Shown: positions 16,824 through 26,919, counted from the stretch's first letter. The stretch is DNA of 64,000 nt from AV40 sp038230255 (GCA_038230255.1 JBBRNP010000002.1:310001-374000), one strand, 5' to 3'. Notes: generated by a model not told the origin, from the sequence alone. Program-made: numbers and translations.

Positions 16824-18887
16824 TTAGGCTGTCTTGGACCAGGCGCGCAAAACCTCCGCCACACTCCATGCTTGTGCGATGCAGCCGCCAGCAAAGTGCG
16901 GCTCGCTCGCGTCAAAAACTTCACTGATCGTGCCGATGCCATTGTCGCTGAGATGGACCGGGAAGGTCTCAAGAAATTTGCGACCGGCGGCTCGATCGAG
17001 AGGATGAACTTTCAGCCAAGAATCGATGAACGGCCCAATAAGCCAGGCCCAAACCGTGCCCTGATGATATGCGCCGTCGCGCGAACGCAAATCGCCGGAA
17101 TAAATCGGTTTGTAATCGGGACTGTCCGGCGAAAGCGTCCGCAGACCTACCGGCGTGACCAGTTTTTGTTCCACGATTTCAACAACGGATTTCCAGTGTT
17201 TTGCATCCAGCACCGGGTGATCGAGGGAAATAGCGAAGAGTTGGTTTGGCCGGCAAGAAGGATCGCAATCGGAACCACCGTCAACATCGACAACGTCGTA
17301 GAGATAACCGCCCTCTGAATACCAGAATAGATTATTAAACGAAACGCGTGCGCGTTCGGCGTGTTGTTCGTAGGTTTGCGCGGAAGCGTCGTCACCATTT
17401 TCGCGTAACCAATTCGCGAGGACGCATAGCGCGTTGTACCAAAGCGCGTTGATTTCCACCGCCTTGCCCCGGCGCGGTGTCACCACCCAGTCCCCCATCT
17501 TGGCGTCCATCCAGGTAAGTTGATAACCTTCCTCGCCTTGGACGAGGAGACCGTCGTTTGGATCAACATGAATGTTGAACCGCGTCCCGCGCAAATGATG
17601 TTCGACGATGTCGATCAACGTCGGGAGAAGGAGCTGCAATGTTGTGCGATCGGCCGTTTTCTCGAAATACCGGTTCAGGGCATGAAAGAACCAAAGCGTT
17701 GCGTCGGCGGTGTTGTATCTGCCTTCCTTTGCGCCATCGGGAAACATGTTCGGAATCAGACCGTCTCGAACGTAATGCGCGAACGTGCGCAGAATGTAAC
17801 CGGCCTCGAGCAATCTCCCCGTGATCAAGGTCAGGCCTTCGAGGCTAATCATCGTGTCGCGTCCCCAGTCGGTGAACCAGTGATAGCCGGCAATAACGGT
17901 GCGGACTTCGTCGCCGGCGGCATGCGCGCGGGCGGCTTCTTCGAACCGGCCCGCTGGCGTGATGACAAATTGGTCGGTGGCAAAAACCAGCTCCGCCGGA
18001 AAACTTTGACGCACCTTTGGGATCGCGCCGTAAAGCAAGCGGGCGCGGCGCTCGCGCTCGGCCGCGAGAACATCTTCGGGGCCCAGAACGTCGACGATAT
18101 CCCACGGCTCGGTTGAGCCAACTAACGTCGCCGTGCTTTGCTCAGTCAGATCAACACGAAAGAAGCCCGGACTCCAAAGTTCGCCTTCGAAAGAATAACC
18201 ACGCTGCTGCTCAATCCGATAAACGACTTGAGGAATTTTCGCTGGAGCGATGGTGAACGCAGCTTCCTTGCCGTGCAGCTGCATGCGAAGCGGCGGTAGC
18301 TTTCGGCGCGCTGCTGCGATTTCGTAACGACCATCAACAGTCGTGAGTTTGTAAGGCGCGGCCAGGTCCGAATCGACCGGCGCTTCATGATGCCGAAAAT
18401 GAAACGCAGGACGCAACTCGAGTCGCGGTGGCTTTCCTTTCGAGATCACTTGGTAGCTGACATGAACCGTGTTCTGTAGATGAGGCAGCAACACACGTTT
18501 CTCGACCACGACATCGCGAACATGATAAGTCCAAACCGGAAGCCCATCTTCGAGACGGAACTCAGTTAAAAAGTCAGCGCCTTTCAAATCGAGCTGTCCG
18601 CCGGCGCGCTCTTCCGCGCCGAGCGAAACGACGTCATCCTCACTGAAGCGGAGAAATTCAGATACGTGATTCCACATCACGATCCGCCCGAGCGGAGCCG
18701 GCAGCGCCGCGATAAGCAATCCATGATAGCGACGCGTCACTGCGCCGGAAACGGTACCGGACGCATATCCGCCGAGTCCGTTGGAAACGAGCCATTCGCG
18801 AGTTAGCAAAAGCTCACGGGACATTTGCTTTCCGTCCCATGGCATCGAGCGGATGACGGACCCGATTGTTTCAAATTGCTTGTTCAT
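16824..18887 (-). CDS. Glycogen debranching enzyme (amylo-alpha-1,6-glucosidase family)
   Basis: About 687 residues: an N-terminal beta-sandwich domain (VSNGLGGYASGTVSG near residues 33-48, a family hallmark) and a C-terminal (alpha/alpha)6 GH133-type catalytic domain. The catalytic domain contains GYHWFTDWGRDTMISLEGL, WMDAKMGDW and RDGAYHQGTVWAWLIGPF. These enzymes hydrolyse alpha-1,6 branch glucose from glycogen limit dextrin. The gene is 27 bases downstream of treZ on the same strand, a glycogen/trehalose pair, and its product acts in the cytoplasm. Confidence 0.95.
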   Translation of the reverse strand: MNKQFETIGSVIRSMPWDGKQMSRELLLTREWLVSNGLGGYASGTVSGAVTRRYHGLLIAALPAPLGRIVMWNHVSEFLRFSEDDVVSLGAEERAGGQLDLKGADFLTEFRLEDGLPVWTYHVRDVVVEKRVLLPHLQNTVHVSYQVISKGKPPRLELRPAFHFRHHEAPVDSDLAAPYKLTTVDGRYEIAAARRKLPPLRMQLHGKEAAFTIAPAKIPQVVYRIEQQRGYSFEGELWSPGFFRVDLTEQSTATLVGSTEPWDIVDVLGPEDVLAAERERRARLLYGAIPKVRQSFPAELVFATDQFVITPAGRFEEAARAHAAGDEVRTVIAGYHWFTDWGRDTMISLEGLTLITGRLLEAGYILRTFAHYVRDGLIPNMFPDGAKEGRYNTADATLWFFHALNRYFEKTADRTTLQLLLPTLIDIVEHHLRGTRFNIHVDPNDGLLVQGEEGYQLTWMDAKMGDWVVTPRRGKAVEINALWYNALCVLANWLRENGDDASAQTYEQHAERARVSFNNLFWYSEGGYLYDVVDVDGGSDCDPSCRPNQLFAISLDHPVLDAKHWKSVVEIVEQKLVTPVGLRTLSPDSPDYKPIYSGDLRSRDGAYHQGTVWAWLIGPFIDSWLKVHPLDRAAGRKFLETFPVHLSDNGIGTISEVFDASEPHFAGGCIAQAWSVAEVLRAWSKTA

Positions 18888-18914
18888 GGTGCTCGCGGTC
18901 GAGCGAAAATTTGA

Positions 18915-20846
18915 TCATCCGAACTTCCTTCGCGCCGGCTGCTTCCGCGGCTCTTTCTCGGGCACCAAACGCAACGCCACGGTCGCTTCCGCCGGTATGG
19001 TCCATTTGTCTTGCGTTGCCACGGTCGCGGTTCCGGATCCGCCGTAGCGCGCCGATTCGCTCGACCAAACAGTTTCCCATTCCAAACCCAGTGGTGGTGC
19101 GAGCAATGGCTCGGGAATCGGGTTCAGTTCGCGGTTTTCGCCGAAGTTGACCACCAGAAGTCGATCGTCCCGGTTGTCTTCGCTGAAGTAACGCAGGAGG
19201 AAACTGGCCGGACCGAGGACCGCCCCGTCCACGCCATTTGTTTTTTGTTCGCGAAAACGCGAGTCTTCGCGCCGCAGCCGCAAAAGGTCGCCATGAAGAT
19301 CGTAAAGCTCCTGGTTTTTTTGGCGCTCGCTAAAATCAAGCTTGCAGTTAACAAACGATGCCGGGTCGGAAGGTACCGGTAAACGCTCCTGCACTTCCTT
19401 CGTGGCCAGGGAAGGGAACTGCGACAGAAATGCGAAGCGCCCTTTGCGAATTCCCTCGCGCATCTGACCATCGCCCACGTCGGTGAAAAAGATAAATGGA
19501 GTGGAGGCGCCGAATTCCTGGCCTTGAAAAAGCAGCGGTGTCCAGGGACCGAGCAGGAGCAGCCCAGTCATGGCGCGATAACGACCGGGTGAGCTTTGAA
19601 ATCGCAGGCGCTCGCCCGCCACGGTATTTGAAACTTGATCGTGGTTCTCAATGAAGGCGACAAACGCGTGAGGGGGAAAACCGAAAGCCGGTGTGCCGCG
19701 CGGTGCTTCCTGCCAGAAATAGGGTTGTCCTTGAAACAAATAACCGTACTTGGCTGCGGAAATAAATTCCTGCGGCGTGCCGAGAAAATCGCTGTAGTAG
19801 GCTTCGCGTTTCCCGGTCAGCGCGACGACAGCGCTGTGATGGAAATCATCGTTCCAAACCGCGTCGAGATCGTCGCCGTTTTCGCTGCGGGGACGGATGA
19901 GCTTGGTCACCTGCCGCTCATTCTCGGCGATCAAAATAATATCCCGCGGTTGGGCGGCCTTACGGGCGGCCCGACCAACTGCGCCGATGATGTATTCGTC
20001 CGATTTATCATGGATCGCATCGGTAGCGTCGAAGCGGAAGCCGTCGAAGCGGAATTCGTCAATCCAGTAACGGCCATTGGTGATGTAAAATTCGCGGACC
20101 GGCCTTGAGTTTGGCCCATCGAAATTAATTGAATCGCCCCAGTCGGTTTCCTGCTCGCGGATGAGGTAATCGTCCGAATAAATCGCAAGATAATTTCCGT
20201 CCGGGCCGAAATGATTGTAGACGACGTCGAGAATAACAGCCAGGCCGAACGAGTGCGCGCGATCCACGAAGGCGCGCAAATCATCCGGCGTTCCGTAGAG
20301 ATGAAATGGCGCGAAAAGATTAACTCCATCGTAGCCCCAGCCGAAATTTCCCGGGAAATCGGCGATCGGCATCATCTCAACGACGGTGACGCCGATCCTG
20401 GCCAGCTCCTCGAGTTGTTCGGACGCGGCCTGCCACGTTCCTTCTTTGGTGAAGGTGCCAACGTGCATTTCGTAAATGATTTGGCCCTTCATTGTCACGC
20501 CGCGCCATTTTGAATCCGTCCATTTGAACTGTGTTGGATCGACAACGCATGAGGATCCGTGCGGGCCGTGCGGTTGAAATCGCGAGGCGGGATCGGGATA
20601 AAAATGCTCGGCCTTGTCTACGCGAAAACGGTAGAGCGCTCCGGCCCCAACATCCGCACTCCCGCAAAAATAACCGCCCTCTTCGCGCTCCAGGGGATGA
20701 AACGTCCGCTTCGCGTCTTTCTTAGCGCTTTCTTCCAGAACAAGATCGACATCCTGGGCTTTCGGAGCCCAAATGCGAAAATGCGTCCGGTTTGGGCCGA
20801 TTAATTCGGCCCCGATCGGATATCGGCGAGAAGTCGGGCGCTTCAT
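18915..20846 (-). CDS. treZ: Malto-oligosyltrehalose trehalohydrolase
   Basis: About 643 residues. A CBM48-like N-terminal domain (RIWAPKAQDVDL) leads a GH13 barrel with GYDGVNLFAPFHLYG, the nucleophile in FRFDATDAIHD, the acid in LIAENER and the third Asp in ENHDQVSN. The YGTPDDLR and NHFGPDGNYL segments are typical of TreZ. TreZ releases trehalose from maltooligosyl-trehalose made by TreY. No treY is in this window, so the partner must lie elsewhere or the enzyme acts differently. It heads an operon with the debranching enzyme. Confidence 0.92.
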   Translation of the reverse strand: MKRPTSRRYPIGAELIGPNRTHFRIWAPKAQDVDLVLEESAKKDAKRTFHPLEREEGGYFCGSADVGAGALYRFRVDKAEHFYPDPASRFQPHGPHGSSCVVDPTQFKWTDSKWRGVTMKGQIIYEMHVGTFTKEGTWQAASEQLEELARIGVTVVEMMPIADFPGNFGWGYDGVNLFAPFHLYGTPDDLRAFVDRAHSFGLAVILDVVYNHFGPDGNYLAIYSDDYLIREQETDWGDSINFDGPNSRPVREFYITNGRYWIDEFRFDGFRFDATDAIHDKSDEYIIGAVGRAARKAAQPRDIILIAENERQVTKLIRPRSENGDDLDAVWNDDFHHSAVVALTGKREAYYSDFLGTPQEFISAAKYGYLFQGQPYFWQEAPRGTPAFGFPPHAFVAFIENHDQVSNTVAGERLRFQSSPGRYRAMTGLLLLGPWTPLLFQGQEFGASTPFIFFTDVGDGQMREGIRKGRFAFLSQFPSLATKEVQERLPVPSDPASFVNCKLDFSERQKNQELYDLHGDLLRLRREDSRFREQKTNGVDGAVLGPASFLLRYFSEDNRDDRLLVVNFGENRELNPIPEPLLAPPLGLEWETVWSSESARYGGSGTATVATQDKWTIPAEATVALRLVPEKEPRKQPARRKFG

Positions 20847-20922
20847 GCGGCAACCCTACACAAAATGCGCCGATGCGCAGTGAGAGCTTGATCAATATTT
20901 GTGAGCCGATCACATCGGCGCA

Positions 20923-21399
20923 CTAATGAGCTGCGCCCTGATTTGTGTCCGGAGTGACCGTCACCACCTTCTCAGGAACAATTTCTAATCGCACCCGGCT
21001 GAAACCTTCCTCAATCATGCCGAGTTTCTCGGCGGCTTCCCGGCAGATGTCGATCTTGGCCCGTTTGTTGGTGATGCCACGGTCGGTGATTCGGACAATG
21101 ACGCTTTTTCCATTCGAAAGCCGAGTCACGCGAACCAGCGTGCCGAGCGGGAGCCGGTTATGCGCGGCAGTCAATTCCGCGAGTTTGGCACGGCGGCGCG
21201 CGAGCGAATTGGGCGGAACGTTGTACCAAACTGCATAAACCACTTCCGGAATTGGGGGTTTTGTTTTCGGAGAGCTGGGCTCGGTCACTGGCGCATTAGC
21301 CGCGAACATCTCCAGGTAACAGGGCAAAATAAACGCTGCCAATAGCATCAGGCGCCGGGCTATTTTGATTGTTACTGCGATAGTAAGCGGCGCTTTCAC
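20923..21399 (-). CDS. RlpA-like double-psi beta-barrel protein
   Basis: About 158 residues. A basic and hydrophobic N-terminus (signal peptide) is followed by a DPBB domain with the RlpA signature: TAAHNRLPLGTLVRVT, then ITDRG and a KIDICREAAEKLGM segment. RlpA proteins bind denuded septal peptidoglycan, and some are lytic transglycosylases. GTG at 21399 overlaps the kinase stop as GTGA (21396-21399), which explains the start choice. An in-frame ATG 17 codons in would give a signal peptide with no basic residues. A dispersed 10-mer copy (21048-21057) encodes KID. Confidence 0.88.
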   Translation of the reverse strand: MKAPLTIAVTIKIARRLMLLAAFILPCYLEMFAANAPVTEPSSPKTKPPIPEVVYAVWYNVPPNSLARRRAKLAELTAAHNRLPLGTLVRVTRLSNGKSVIVRITDRGITNKRAKIDICREAAEKLGMIEEGFSRVRLEIVPEKVVTVTPDTNQGAAH

Positions 21400-22451
21400 A
21401 TTGAAAATTGAAGTTGCGCGGTAGTGTGATATTCGGCTTCCGCGGACCACTCGCTGCTTTCGGTTAAGACTTCGCGGATTCGTTGGAGCAGGCTCTGCGG
21501 ACTAAACGGTTTTTGGAGTAATTGCACATTTTCCGTGAGCACGCCGTGCTCGCCGATGTCGTCAACAGAATAACCGGAAACATAAAGCACTTTGATCTCG
21601 GGCCGTGAAAGTGAAAGCCGGCTGGCCAATTCGGGTCCATTCATTTGCGGCATGACAACGTCGGTCACGAGCAGATCGATGATTTTCTGGTAATCATCAG
21701 CCATCGCGACTGCGGCCGGTCCGTCTTCGGCGCAGAGAACGACGTAACCGTTTTCCTCGAGAACATCGCAAACCAGCTGGCGAACGATCTCGTCGTCTTC
21801 TACCACCAGCACCGTTTCGGAGTTAGTGCCGATAGGCGGCTCAATCGCAATGGTCTTAACCTGATCGACCGGACGACGCTCATGCGGAAGATAAATCCGA
21901 AACGTTGTTCCGCGTCCGAGTTCGGTGTCGACTAAAATGGCACCGCCGGTTTGCTTAACGATACCGTAGACAGTTGCCAGTCCCAGCCCGGTCCCTTTGC
22001 CGGGGCCCTTGGTCGTAAAAAACGGCTCGAAGATTCGCGCTTTTGTTTCGTCGTCCATTCCGGTGCCGGTGTCCTCGACCGTGAGCACAACATAATCACC
22101 GGCGCGGAGCGACCTGGAGATCCGTCTCGCATTTTTCCCGTCCAAACGTTCGCGACTTGTGCGGATTGTGAGTACGCCGCCGTTGGGCATCGCGTCGCGC
22201 CCGTTCACACCCAAATTGAGGATGACCTGCTCAAGCTGCGAAGGATCGGCCCGGACGCGGCCGTCGGCGGCATCGGGCTCGGTGCGAACTTCGAAATGTT
22301 CGCCGATCACGCGGTGCAGCAAAGCCTGCACATCGATGACCAGCGTGTTCAGGTCGATCACTTTGGGCTGAAGCAACTGCTTGCGACTGAACGCGAGCAA
22401 CTGGCGGGTCAAACATGCTGCCTGTTCGCCGGCTTTGCGAATGAGCGCGCT
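21396..22451 (-). pseudogene. Hybrid histidine kinase, C-terminal part (after frameshift)
   Basis: This frame carries the end of the dimerisation helix (KAGEQAACLTRQLLAFSRKQ), a complete HATPase_c domain (N box LNLGVNGRDAMPNGG, DTGTGMD, GKGTGLGLA) and a receiver domain with acceptor Asp in LVTDVVMPQMNG and Lys in LLQKPF. It continues the preceding kinase with a +1 shift: removing one A from the four-A run at 22453-22456 fuses both frames exactly inside the HisKA domain. There is no convincing start of its own. It is either a disabled gene, a sequencing error or a recoding event. Confidence 0.85.
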
Positions 22452-23628
22452 ATTTTGTTGGATTCAATGGATCGTGCTGCGAGCGTTTGATGTTCAACTC
22501 GGCGTAACCAATGATGGCGGTGAGAAGATTGTTAAAATCGTGCGCCACCCCGCCGGCCAATCTTCCGACCGCCTCCATTTTTTGCGAATGTCGAAGCTCG
22601 TCTTCCTTGATTCGCAGCGCTTCTTCGGTCGCGCGCCGCTCGTCTATCTCACGGATCAAATTATCGCGTTGGGCAAAGAAACTGCGGACCGTTCGGGCCA
22701 GTTCGCCGAACTCGGAATTGTCCTGGCACAATGTTTCGATCGGCTTGGGATCATTTCGTTTCAGACTTTCCATGATCGTTTTGAGAGGGCGACGGACCCA
22801 GCGAACCAACGAGCTGGAAATCAGGAGCAGAAGCAGCAACGCAAAAATGACAATCGACAGCATCAACGCTTCACTTTCGCGTTCCAGTTCCTGGACCACC
22901 TGCGACGTATTTCGGATGATCAGGCGGGCCACAGGCGTTCCGTCCCAGTTTTCCAAAACGCGCTCGAACGAAACGGAATCGGGCTGATCGCGACGTGAAC
23001 TTTGCGCTAGCTTCTCAGTCAATGGAGCGACGCTGATTTCGTTGCCGGTAAAGATCGACATCTCCGACAAGGTCGGTTGGTTCCACAAGCGGCCGGCAAA
23101 GAGATAACCGCGTGCCCTACTCTTCCGTTGAAAATCTTTGGAAGGATGAACTGTGCCGCCACGGAGTTCCATCAGTCCCTGCGGGAGTTGAACAAAAAAA
23201 TGCCGCAAGGGTTCGGCCGCGAAAATGCGAGGAATTTGCTCGCTCGCAATCGGAAGCGCCGCAGGACTCGGCGTGTTCAGGTTACTGTGATAATAGAACA
23301 GGGTCCCGTCGGGACGATAAATCCAAATCGCGTTTGCGTGATATGCGCCGAGGGCGGCATCGTTCAAATTTTCATTACACCATTGATAATCGCCGTTCGA
23401 AAGCGCCTGGACGATGCGATCCAAACAGGTCGAGTCCTCGACCAGAGTTTGGAGCGGCTCGCCATTTCGCTCCAAAAATTCGTCGAATGAGTGGTTACGT
23501 TCGGCAAAGCGTTGCTGCGCGATCCGCTGGAACTTGAATCGGTCGTAGGTGCGAAAAGCAAGTGCGCCGGCGACGAAGGCCGTAATGACCAACGCCAGTA
23601 GCAGCGTAATCTTTGTCTGTACCCTCAT
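22450..23628 (-). CDS. Hybrid histidine kinase, N-terminal part (ends at frameshift)
   Basis: About 392 residues: one N-terminal membrane helix (about 7-27), an extracytoplasmic sensor of roughly 220 residues, a second membrane helix (a run of Leu/Ile near 255-280), a HAMP-like linker, a coiled segment, and the H box GGVAHDFNNLL near residue 368. The frame stops at TAG (22450-22452) right after the H box, which no functional kinase does. The missing domains follow in the next frame. It is likely a membrane sensor kinase with attached receiver; the signal is unknown. Confidence 0.85.
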   Translation of the reverse strand: MRVQTKITLLLALVITAFVAGALAFRTYDRFKFQRIAQQRFAERNHSFDEFLERNGEPLQTLVEDSTCLDRIVQALSNGDYQWCNENLNDAALGAYHANAIWIYRPDGTLFYYHSNLNTPSPAALPIASEQIPRIFAAEPLRHFFVQLPQGLMELRGGTVHPSKDFQRKSRARGYLFAGRLWNQPTLSEMSIFTGNEISVAPLTEKLAQSSRRDQPDSVSFERVLENWDGTPVARLIIRNTSQVVQELERESEALMLSIVIFALLLLLLISSSLVRWVRRPLKTIMESLKRNDPKPIETLCQDNSEFGELARTVRSFFAQRDNLIREIDERRATEEALRIKEDELRHSQKMEAVGRLAGGVAHDFNNLLTAIIGYAELNIKRSQHDPLNPTK

Positions 23629-23656
23629 AGGTAGGTTCCCAATCCCTTCAGCTGAA

Positions 23657-23700
23657 CCCCTGGGCCGACCTCAGGTTTCGCAATTTGTTAGGCCCGGGGG
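23657..23700 (-). terminator. GC-rich hairpin between kinase and peptidoglycan-binding gene
   Basis: CCCCTGGGCC (23657-23666) can pair with GGCCCGGGGG (23691-23700), with one G-T wobble and a 24-base loop. It lies downstream of the minus-strand peptidoglycan-binding gene and upstream of the kinase. No U tract is seen, so termination is only a guess. Confidence 0.3.
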
Positions 23701-23714
23701 AGCCGCTCTACCTA

Positions 23715-24515
23715 TTAGTCGTGCAAACGCTGCTCGTTAATCGTTATAATTTTAAGATTCTCTTGGTTGAGACGGATTACCCACAAATTACGTGTTTTTC
23801 CATTGGCCGCATGTTTGCCATTCGCCACGCTGAACGTGATCGTGAATTCCACCTGGGTTTCGTTTCCTTTGTCAGACGGCACGAATTTTACCGGTTCGAT
23901 CAAAGTATATTTCCGCTTTGGCCAGCGTTTGATGTAGTTGCGCGTGTCCTTCGTCACAAATTCGCGGCTGGCCTGGCCGTGGTCGAAATACTGCACCGGA
24001 AATGCATAATAGCTGACTTGAAGATCGACATCGTCGCTTTCGGCGTCGCGCAAATAATCGCGGACAAACTTCGTTATCTGTTCCGCGTGTTCCTGCTCCG
24101 GTTTGGTCAGGAATTCAGCTGGTGGAGCAACCGGACTTGATACCGGGGCCGCGTCGTCTTCGGTAGCGGATCGCAATTTTGCCTCGTCCGGTTCGGCCAG
24201 GTCGCGGGCGATGTCGCTTTTCAGGACTGGCAGATCGGGCAACGGCTGCGGAGTGTTCTTGTTCGATGCTGCAATTTGGATTTTGAGCGAGCTGGCGGTC
24301 TCTTGATCCAATTCACCAGTGGGATTGAATCCTTTTCGGGCTTGAAATCGCTTCAGCCCGTCAGCCAATTCCGGGTTGGTCTGGCCATTGATGTCCCCGA
24401 AGTAAAGATTGCGCTTACGTAACTCTTCCTGCGCCCGCCGCGTGGGCTCGTCGGCGCGAGCGGATTGAGCGATGAGCGATAAGAACAAAACCAATAATAA
24501 CGAATAAGAACGCAT
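23715..24515 (-). CDS. Secreted protein with peptidoglycan-binding-like domain
   Basis: About 266 residues. A clean signal peptide (MRSYSLLLVLFLSLIAQSARA) precedes a short PG_binding_1-type repeat (LRKRNLYFGDINGQTNPELADGL and the GFNPTGELDQET turn). A Pro/Ala/Glu linker then leads to a C-terminal domain of about 130 residues that I do not recognise. ATG 24515 lies one base after the TAG of the PHP-glycosyltransferase gene, so they are co-translated. Likely a periplasmic cell-wall protein. Confidence 0.8.
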   Translation of the reverse strand: MRSYSLLLVLFLSLIAQSARADEPTRRAQEELRKRNLYFGDINGQTNPELADGLKRFQARKGFNPTGELDQETASSLKIQIAASNKNTPQPLPDLPVLKSDIARDLAEPDEAKLRSATEDDAAPVSSPVAPPAEFLTKPEQEHAEQITKFVRDYLRDAESDDVDLQVSYYAFPVQYFDHGQASREFVTKDTRNYIKRWPKRKYTLIEPVKFVPSDKGNETQVEFTITFSVANGKHAANGKTRNLWVIRLNQENLKIITINEQRLHD

Positions 24516-24516
24516 G

Positions 24517-26919
24517 CTACAGCTCCGTCGCAGCCCAGAATTTTCGAAATGCGGTCGGCCAGGTGCGATCGATGACGCTTTCGCGAGCGAAGTTTCCCAT
24601 CCGCTTTCGCCGATCGGGATCTGCAACCAACTCTCGAATGGCGCGGGTGAGATCTTCGACATCGTGCGATTTCGTGATTAAACCGTTGCGGTCGTTCTCG
24701 ACGAGTTCTTTTGGTCCACCGGAATCGGAAACGATGACGGGAAGGCCTGAAGCCTGCGCTTCGATGATCACGTTGCCGAACGTGTCGGTTGTGCTCGGAA
24801 AAACGAAAATGTCTGCCGACGCATAAGCGGCCGCCAGTTTCTCGCCGGTCAGGTATCCGGTGAACAAAGCTTCCGGCAGCGATTCGGAAAACTCCCGCGA
24901 ATACGGTCCGTGGCCGACAACACAAAGTTGGATCGACAATCCCTCATCGCGGAGGCGGCGATAAGCTTCCCCCAGAAGATCGAGATCTTTCTCCCGAGAA
25001 ACGCGCCCCACATAGAGCAACCGGATTTGTCCGTTTTTGGCGCCGAACTTTTCGAAGAACTTTGAATCGCGCCGAGTGGGATGGAAGAGCTGTGTGTCCA
25101 GCCCGCGCGGGAAAATTTTCAATTTTGCGGGATCAATCCCGCGCTTAACCCAACTATCCCGATATTCCTCCGAGTTTACGAAGACGGTATCAAGCTGGTC
25201 GTAAAACCAGTGCATGTAACGCCAGGTCACGCTTTCGAGAAAACTGTCTTCGGTCAGGATGCGGACGTATTGCGGAAAATCGGTATGATAAATGCCGCTC
25301 GTCTGCAGGTTGAGCATCTTGGCTGCGAGCAATGCCGTCAGACCGATCGGTCCCGGCGTGCTGATAATGACTTCGGTGAACCGTTCGCGCTGGATGTAAT
25401 CGAGCATTTGCAAAATCGGCGGAAAACTTAGCTTTTGCAGCTCGTACTCGGGCAACTCAAACTCGCCAATCGGTTTGAAGTTTTTGATCGGGATATCGTC
25501 AACCGTCAGATCGTTTCGCGACGTGATGACGATCAACTCTTTCCCGGCAGTCGCGCCGGCGCCGGTCATTTTGCGAATGGTCGTGGCCACGCCGTTCACA
25601 TCTTCAAGCGTATCGGTGAACCAGGCGCGCTTGTTGTTTTGCAAAGCGTCCGGAATTTTTCCGGTCAACTCCCGGAAAATTCTTTGCAACCATTTGCGCG
25701 AAGGCGCCTGGCTGTGAAAGCCGTAAATGTAGGGCGCAAGAATGATCAGGATCGGCGCCATCGCCGTCAGCGCCTGCATGCTTTCGAGCATGTTTCCGGT
25801 GCTGATTTGCTGAACGAACTTTTGGAAAAAGCGAAAGGCCAGCTGCTCGGCGACCATGTTCGCCATCATGAACGTGCGCCGCTCCGCTTCCGGGACCGCG
25901 TTCAATTGCTCGGCGAGTTTCGATTTCACTTCAGGCCGCGCGAAATAACCGGAGAGTTCTTTCCAGAGCGACATGTTCGCGGGCTTGGCGAGTTCGAAGA
26001 TTTTTCCGGACAAGACACCTTGGGCGATGAAGGTCGCTTTTTCCGCGAGCGTAAACTCAGTCGGATCGCGGCCCTCCATGAACCGGGAAAACATTTGCTC
26101 AATCAGTGCCGCACTCGGTCCGAGTTTCTCGTGGAAATGATCCTGAACAAACAAGGCGACGGTATTGTAAAACCCGTGCGACAAGGCGAGAGGCGTGCCT
26201 CCTTCTCCGCGAGCTTCGCAATCGCCTGTGCGGACGTGAGCGAGGAATTTTTGGGCCGAATCAGCGGCCGGCGTTTCGGTAAAAGCCGAGGCAATGAACT
26301 TTCCGCCGTGGTCGTCCGAGCCGCCGACCATAATCTTTTTCCAAGCCTCGCGATGGGTCGGCTCGAGATTGTGTCGCTCGGTGAACTTCTCGATCTTCTC
26401 CGGCGTAAGCGACGCAAAGAGTTCCGGCACGAGTTCGCTCAGAAGCGCGTCCCGCAAACCGTTGACGCCTTCGAAATGTTTGAAGAGTAAAATAAGCCGC
26501 TCAAGATGTGAGGACTCGAGTTTGCCGTTGATGCTGTAGAGCGGATGCGCGACCGCATGCGCGATTTTCCCGCTCTGCAAGTATCGCTGGAGCGAGAAAA
26601 TGTTGTCCCGGATGATGACGATGTCGTCGTGCTGCTTTTCAGTGATGCCCCAGACCAAAAGGTGAATCTTGCAGGGATCTTGCGGGAAATAAGTCGTGAC
26701 CTGCTCGCTGATGAACGTGTTGGGCAAATCGCGAATCTTCAGACAGCCGTCGATCGTGTCGTGGTCGGTGATGGTGACGAAGTCCATTCCGCGTTCGAGC
26801 AGTTGTCGGTGCAGCTCCCGTGGATCGGAATAGGAGTCGGGAAAATCAAACCGGCGGAAAAGCCACTCTTCCGAGCGGTCGCTAAAACGGGAGTGAATGT
26901 GGAGATCACACTTGCTCAT
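24517..26919 (-). CDS. PHP-domain and GT4 glycosyltransferase fusion
   Basis: About 800 residues. The N-terminal about 250 residues form a PHP metal-hydrolase domain (CDLHIHSRFSD, TITDHDT, GGSDDHGG). A middle helical segment includes a hydrophobic stretch (APILIILAPYIYGF). The C-terminal about 370 residues are a GT-B glycosyltransferase of family 4 (YVGRVSREKDLDLL, FPSTTDTFGNVIIEAQASG). PHP domains usually cleave phosphoesters; GT4 enzymes transfer sugars from nucleotide donors. It starts 6 bases after the DUF2334 gene. Together they suggest a cell-surface glycolipid or polysaccharide step, which is inference from fusion and context. Confidence 0.87.
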   Translation of the reverse strand: MSKCDLHIHSRFSDRSEEWLFRRFDFPDSYSDPRELHRQLLERGMDFVTITDHDTIDGCLKIRDLPNTFISEQVTTYFPQDPCKIHLLVWGITEKQHDDIVIIRDNIFSLQRYLQSGKIAHAVAHPLYSINGKLESSHLERLILLFKHFEGVNGLRDALLSELVPELFASLTPEKIEKFTERHNLEPTHREAWKKIMVGGSDDHGGKFIASAFTETPAADSAQKFLAHVRTGDCEARGEGGTPLALSHGFYNTVALFVQDHFHEKLGPSAALIEQMFSRFMEGRDPTEFTLAEKATFIAQGVLSGKIFELAKPANMSLWKELSGYFARPEVKSKLAEQLNAVPEAERRTFMMANMVAEQLAFRFFQKFVQQISTGNMLESMQALTAMAPILIILAPYIYGFHSQAPSRKWLQRIFRELTGKIPDALQNNKRAWFTDTLEDVNGVATTIRKMTGAGATAGKELIVITSRNDLTVDDIPIKNFKPIGEFELPEYELQKLSFPPILQMLDYIQRERFTEVIISTPGPIGLTALLAAKMLNLQTSGIYHTDFPQYVRILTEDSFLESVTWRYMHWFYDQLDTVFVNSEEYRDSWVKRGIDPAKLKIFPRGLDTQLFHPTRRDSKFFEKFGAKNGQIRLLYVGRVSREKDLDLLGEAYRRLRDEGLSIQLCVVGHGPYSREFSESLPEALFTGYLTGEKLAAAYASADIFVFPSTTDTFGNVIIEAQASGLPVIVSDSGGPKELVENDRNGLITKSHDVEDLTRAIRELVADPDRRKRMGNFARESVIDRTWPTAFRKFWAATEL

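Noticed and set aside
21396..22412. Kinase C-terminal frame as an independent gene starting at a TTG (22412)
   Set aside because: It lacks the H box and begins inside the dimerisation helix; it fits as the continuation of the preceding frame.
25435..26490. 351-residue plus-strand frame
   Set aside because: Lies entirely inside the PHP-GT4 gene on the other strand; composition-driven shadow with no family resemblance.
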